Below, piece after piece: positions 50,295 through 51,980 of a DNA stretch of 51,980 bases; position 1 is the first letter of the stretch, and every line of letters starts with the position of its first letter. Location: NCBI GenBank assembly GCA_938020565.1, contig CALIHP010000075.1, forward strand, positions 1 through 51,980, written 5' to 3'. The DNA comes from an uncultured Anaerolineaceae bacterium (GTDB lineage Bacteria; Chloroflexota; Anaerolineae; Anaerolineales; Anaerolineaceae). A program made the position numbers and the translations under genes. The notes below the pieces were generated by a model that made no database searches, was not told where the DNA came from, and saw only the letters and a list, made by a program, of their open reading frames with translations.

Positions 50295-51959
50295 ATGGCA
50301 ACTGTTGATTTCCAGAATATAACGAACGAAATCTTTCAAAAGGTTCAATCGTTCGAACCCAGCTATGAGATCGCCGATATCGGGATCGTCAGCGAAGTTG
50401 GCGAAGGGATCGCGCGCGTTCGCGGCTTAGATAACGTCGGGAGCCAGGAGCTCGTCGAGTTTGAAACCGGAGCGGTCGGGATCGCGTTTACGCTGGAGCA
50501 GGGGCACGTCGGCGTCATTATTTTGGGGAACTATTTGTCAATTAAGCCCGGGATGGTCGTCAAGCAGCTGAACCGGATCGCGTCGGTTCCGGTCGGCGTG
50601 CGCTTCCTCGGTCGGGTTATTAATCCGCTTGGCGAGCCGATCGACGGGAAAGGCTCGATTCAGTCGGAAGCGTTTTATCCGATTGAGCGTCCCGCCCCCG
50701 AAATTAATCAGCGGGCGAACGTCGATACTCCGCTTCAGACCGGGATTAAAGCGATCGACGCGATGATCCCGATTGGCCGGGGCCAGCGCGAGCTGATTAT
50801 CGGCGATCGCCAGACGGGAAAGACGGCGATCGCGATCGATACGATCCTGAATCAACGTGATTCCGGCGTGAAATGCATTTACGTTGCTATCGGACAGAAG
50901 AAGTCTTCGATCGCGCAGATTATCGCCAGGCTGACCGAGCATAACGCGCTGGCGCATACGATTATTATCGTCGCCGGCGCGGACGACAACGCCGCGATGC
51001 AGTATATTGCGCCGTACGCGGGCTGCGCGATGAGCGAATATTTCATGGATCAGGGCGAGGACGTCCTGGTGATTTACGACGACCTGACGAAACATGCCTG
51101 GGCGTACCGTCAGCTGTCGCTCCTTCTCCGCCGTCCGCCCGGGCGCGAGGCTTATCCGGGCGATCTCTTCTATCTGCATTCCCGCCTGCTCGAACGGTCG
51201 GCGCGAATGGCCAGGGAGTACGTTTTCGTCCCGGCGTCGTTTACCGGAAAAGCGGCGGAACGGAGCGACGCGGTCGACGGCGCCGTCTATCGCGGACCAA
51301 TGGCTCGGAAGGAGATCGAGGCGGCGTACGAAGCCATGACGGATCGGGAGGCGCTGAAAATCGCGCCGGTCAGCCGGACCGGCGGAAGCTCGACCGCGTT
51401 CCCGATTATTGAAACGCAGCTCGGCGACGTCTCGGCGTTCGTTCCAACGAACGTTATTTCGATTACCGACGGGCAGATTTATCTCGAAGCGGGGCTTTTC
51501 AACGCCGGGATCCGGCCGGCGATTAACGTTGGGATTTCGGTTTCCCGGGTCGGCGGCTCGGCCCAGAGTCCGGCGATCCGCAGCGTTGCCGGAAGCTTGA
51601 GGCTGGACATGGCGGCTTATCATGAAATTTCGTCGTTTTCGCAGTACGGCTCGGATATTGATCCGCTGACGAAGAAGCAGCTGGATCGCGGCGAACGGCT
51701 CCAGGAGCTCCTGAAGCAGCCGCAGTATGCGCCGTATTCGCTGGGCGACGAGTATATGGTTCTGTTCGCCGGGCTGAACGGATATCTGGCGAACGTTCCG
51801 GTCCGGCGGGTTCTGGACTGGTCGCGGCAGTTCCTTACCTTCATGCATACGTCGTATTCCTCGATCGGGTACCGGATTTCCGCGACCGGAAAGGTGGACG
51901 ACGTTTTGAAGAACCGGCTGGTAACCGCGTTGTCGCAGTTCGAAATGATCTACAAATAA
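50295..51959 (+). CDS. atpA: F-type ATP synthase subunit alpha
   Basis: 554 residues from the ATG at 50295 (MATVDFQNIT); the ATG at 50286 would add three. Walker A GDRQTGKT (170-177), the family segments ADDNAAMQYIAPYAGCAMSE, YDDLTKHAWAYRQLSLLLRR and PTNVISITDGQIYLE are normal. Between LHSRLLERSARMARE (ends about 307) and GGSSTAFPIIETQ (starts about 362) there are about 50 residues where other alpha subunits have roughly five. Without this insertion it would have the usual ~505 residues. Forms the non-catalytic nucleotide sites of F1. A new gene starts 12 bases downstream. The genes normally before atpA (atpB, E, F, H) are not upstream here. Confidence 0.95.
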   Translation: MATVDFQNITNEIFQKVQSFEPSYEIADIGIVSEVGEGIARVRGLDNVGSQELVEFETGAVGIAFTLEQGHVGVIILGNYLSIKPGMVVKQLNRIASVPVGVRFLGRVINPLGEPIDGKGSIQSEAFYPIERPAPEINQRANVDTPLQTGIKAIDAMIPIGRGQRELIIGDRQTGKTAIAIDTILNQRDSGVKCIYVAIGQKKSSIAQIIARLTEHNALAHTIIIVAGADDNAAMQYIAPYAGCAMSEYFMDQGEDVLVIYDDLTKHAWAYRQLSLLLRRPPGREAYPGDLFYLHSRLLERSARMAREYVFVPASFTGKAAERSDAVDGAVYRGPMARKEIEAAYEAMTDREALKIAPVSRTGGSSTAFPIIETQLGDVSAFVPTNVISITDGQIYLEAGLFNAGIRPAINVGISVSRVGGSAQSPAIRSVAGSLRLDMAAYHEISSFSQYGSDIDPLTKKQLDRGERLQELLKQPQYAPYSLGDEYMVLFAGLNGYLANVPVRRVLDWSRQFLTFMHTSYSSIGYRISATGKVDDVLKNRLVTALSQFEMIYK

Positions 51960-51971
51960 GGCGGCGGACGC

Positions 51972-51980
51972 ATGTCATCG
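51972..51980 (+). CDS. Start of the next gene, expected to be atpG (only 3 codons visible)
   Basis: ATGTCATCG begins 12 bases after the atpA stop, behind AAGGCGGCGG. In bacterial ATP synthase operons the gamma-subunit gene follows alpha, but three codons cannot confirm it. Confidence 0.3.

Noticed and set aside
50538..51848. 436-residue open frame on the minus strand opposite atpA
   Set aside because: It is the complement of a strongly conserved atpA reading frame, Arg-rich and without recognisable domains; typical shadow of a GC-biased gene.
1..51980. Frequent CGATCG-like words across the window
   Set aside because: They arise mainly from preferred GCG ATC and CGC/ATC codon neighbours; GCGATCGC itself is not clearly over-represented by eye, and no count was made.

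Overview
The window looks like chromosomal DNA of an anaerobic bacterium of the phylum Chloroflexota, most likely class Anaerolineae. This is an inference from gene content: Pro/Thr-rich lipoproteins and membrane proteins, an FHA protein with a Pro/Gln/Tyr-rich linker, paired DUF4013 membrane proteins, a RodZ-like protein with two HTH domains, and an F1 alpha subunit with a roughly 50-residue insertion. A hexosamine kinase of the mucin/milk-sugar type suggests an animal-associated habitat. No rRNA gene is present, so the taxon cannot be fixed here. One tRNA gene (Glu, UUC) is present.

Layout. (1) 1-6.6 kb: the start of a YedE-type selenium-associated membrane protein, divergent from a cysteine desulfurase-like enzyme overlapping a LysR regulator and followed by a large DUF2142-like membrane protein; then a separately promoted 8-oxoguanine deaminase. 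(2) 6.7-15.6 kb: a two-gene minus-strand operon of very large proteins, a 1350-residue protein of unknown fold and a 1622-residue DEAH helicase with DUF1998. This is best explained as a Druantia type III-like anti-phage system (DruH + DruE), with a strong promoter in front. (3) 15.8-20 kb: N-acetylhexosamine 1-kinase, an NDP-sugar nucleotidyltransferase and one sugar ABC permease. Upstream of them are only a promoter and the last ~45 codons of the partner permease, so the start of the transporter operon has been deleted. A PocR/AraC regulator lies divergently. (4) 20-22.3 kb: nfnAB, electron-bifurcating transhydrogenase. (5) 22.5-31 kb: FHA membrane protein; a small acidic protein; an operon of amidase, conserved unknown and YbbN-like thioredoxin; two DUF4013 proteins flanking a DUF6311-type membrane protein; and a tandem pair of cyclic-di-AMP receptor proteins. 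(6) 31-36 kb: class A penicillin-binding protein, alpha/beta hydrolase and a Pro/Thr-repeat lipoprotein. (7) 36.4-40 kb: ribose-type sugar ABC transporter, followed by a gene-poor stretch and a broken DUF4143 ATPase. (8) 41.3-49 kb: tRNA-Glu, rsmI and murJ (divergent), a TPR-like membrane protein, rimO with a RodZ-like partner, and rplI. (9) 49.3-52 kb: a DUF6273 protein and atpA with its own promoter, with the next gene (probably atpG) starting at the edge.

Regulation. Several genes (murJ, rsmI, the RodZ-like gene, the DUF6311 gene and possibly the PBP gene) have a TATAAT-like box only 6-9 bases before the start codon and no Shine-Dalgarno sequence, which points to leaderless mRNAs. Others have clear GGAGG-type sites. 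Many cell-envelope functions cluster here (PBP, MurJ, RodZ-like, amidase, c-di-AMP receptors), as do accessory functions (Druantia-like defence, host-glycan salvage, selenium/purine metabolism). The strongest candidates for follow-up are the Druantia-like pair, a pseudoknot-capable structured region at 26.74-26.83 kb, the deletion scar in the hexosamine operon, and the AtpA insertion.
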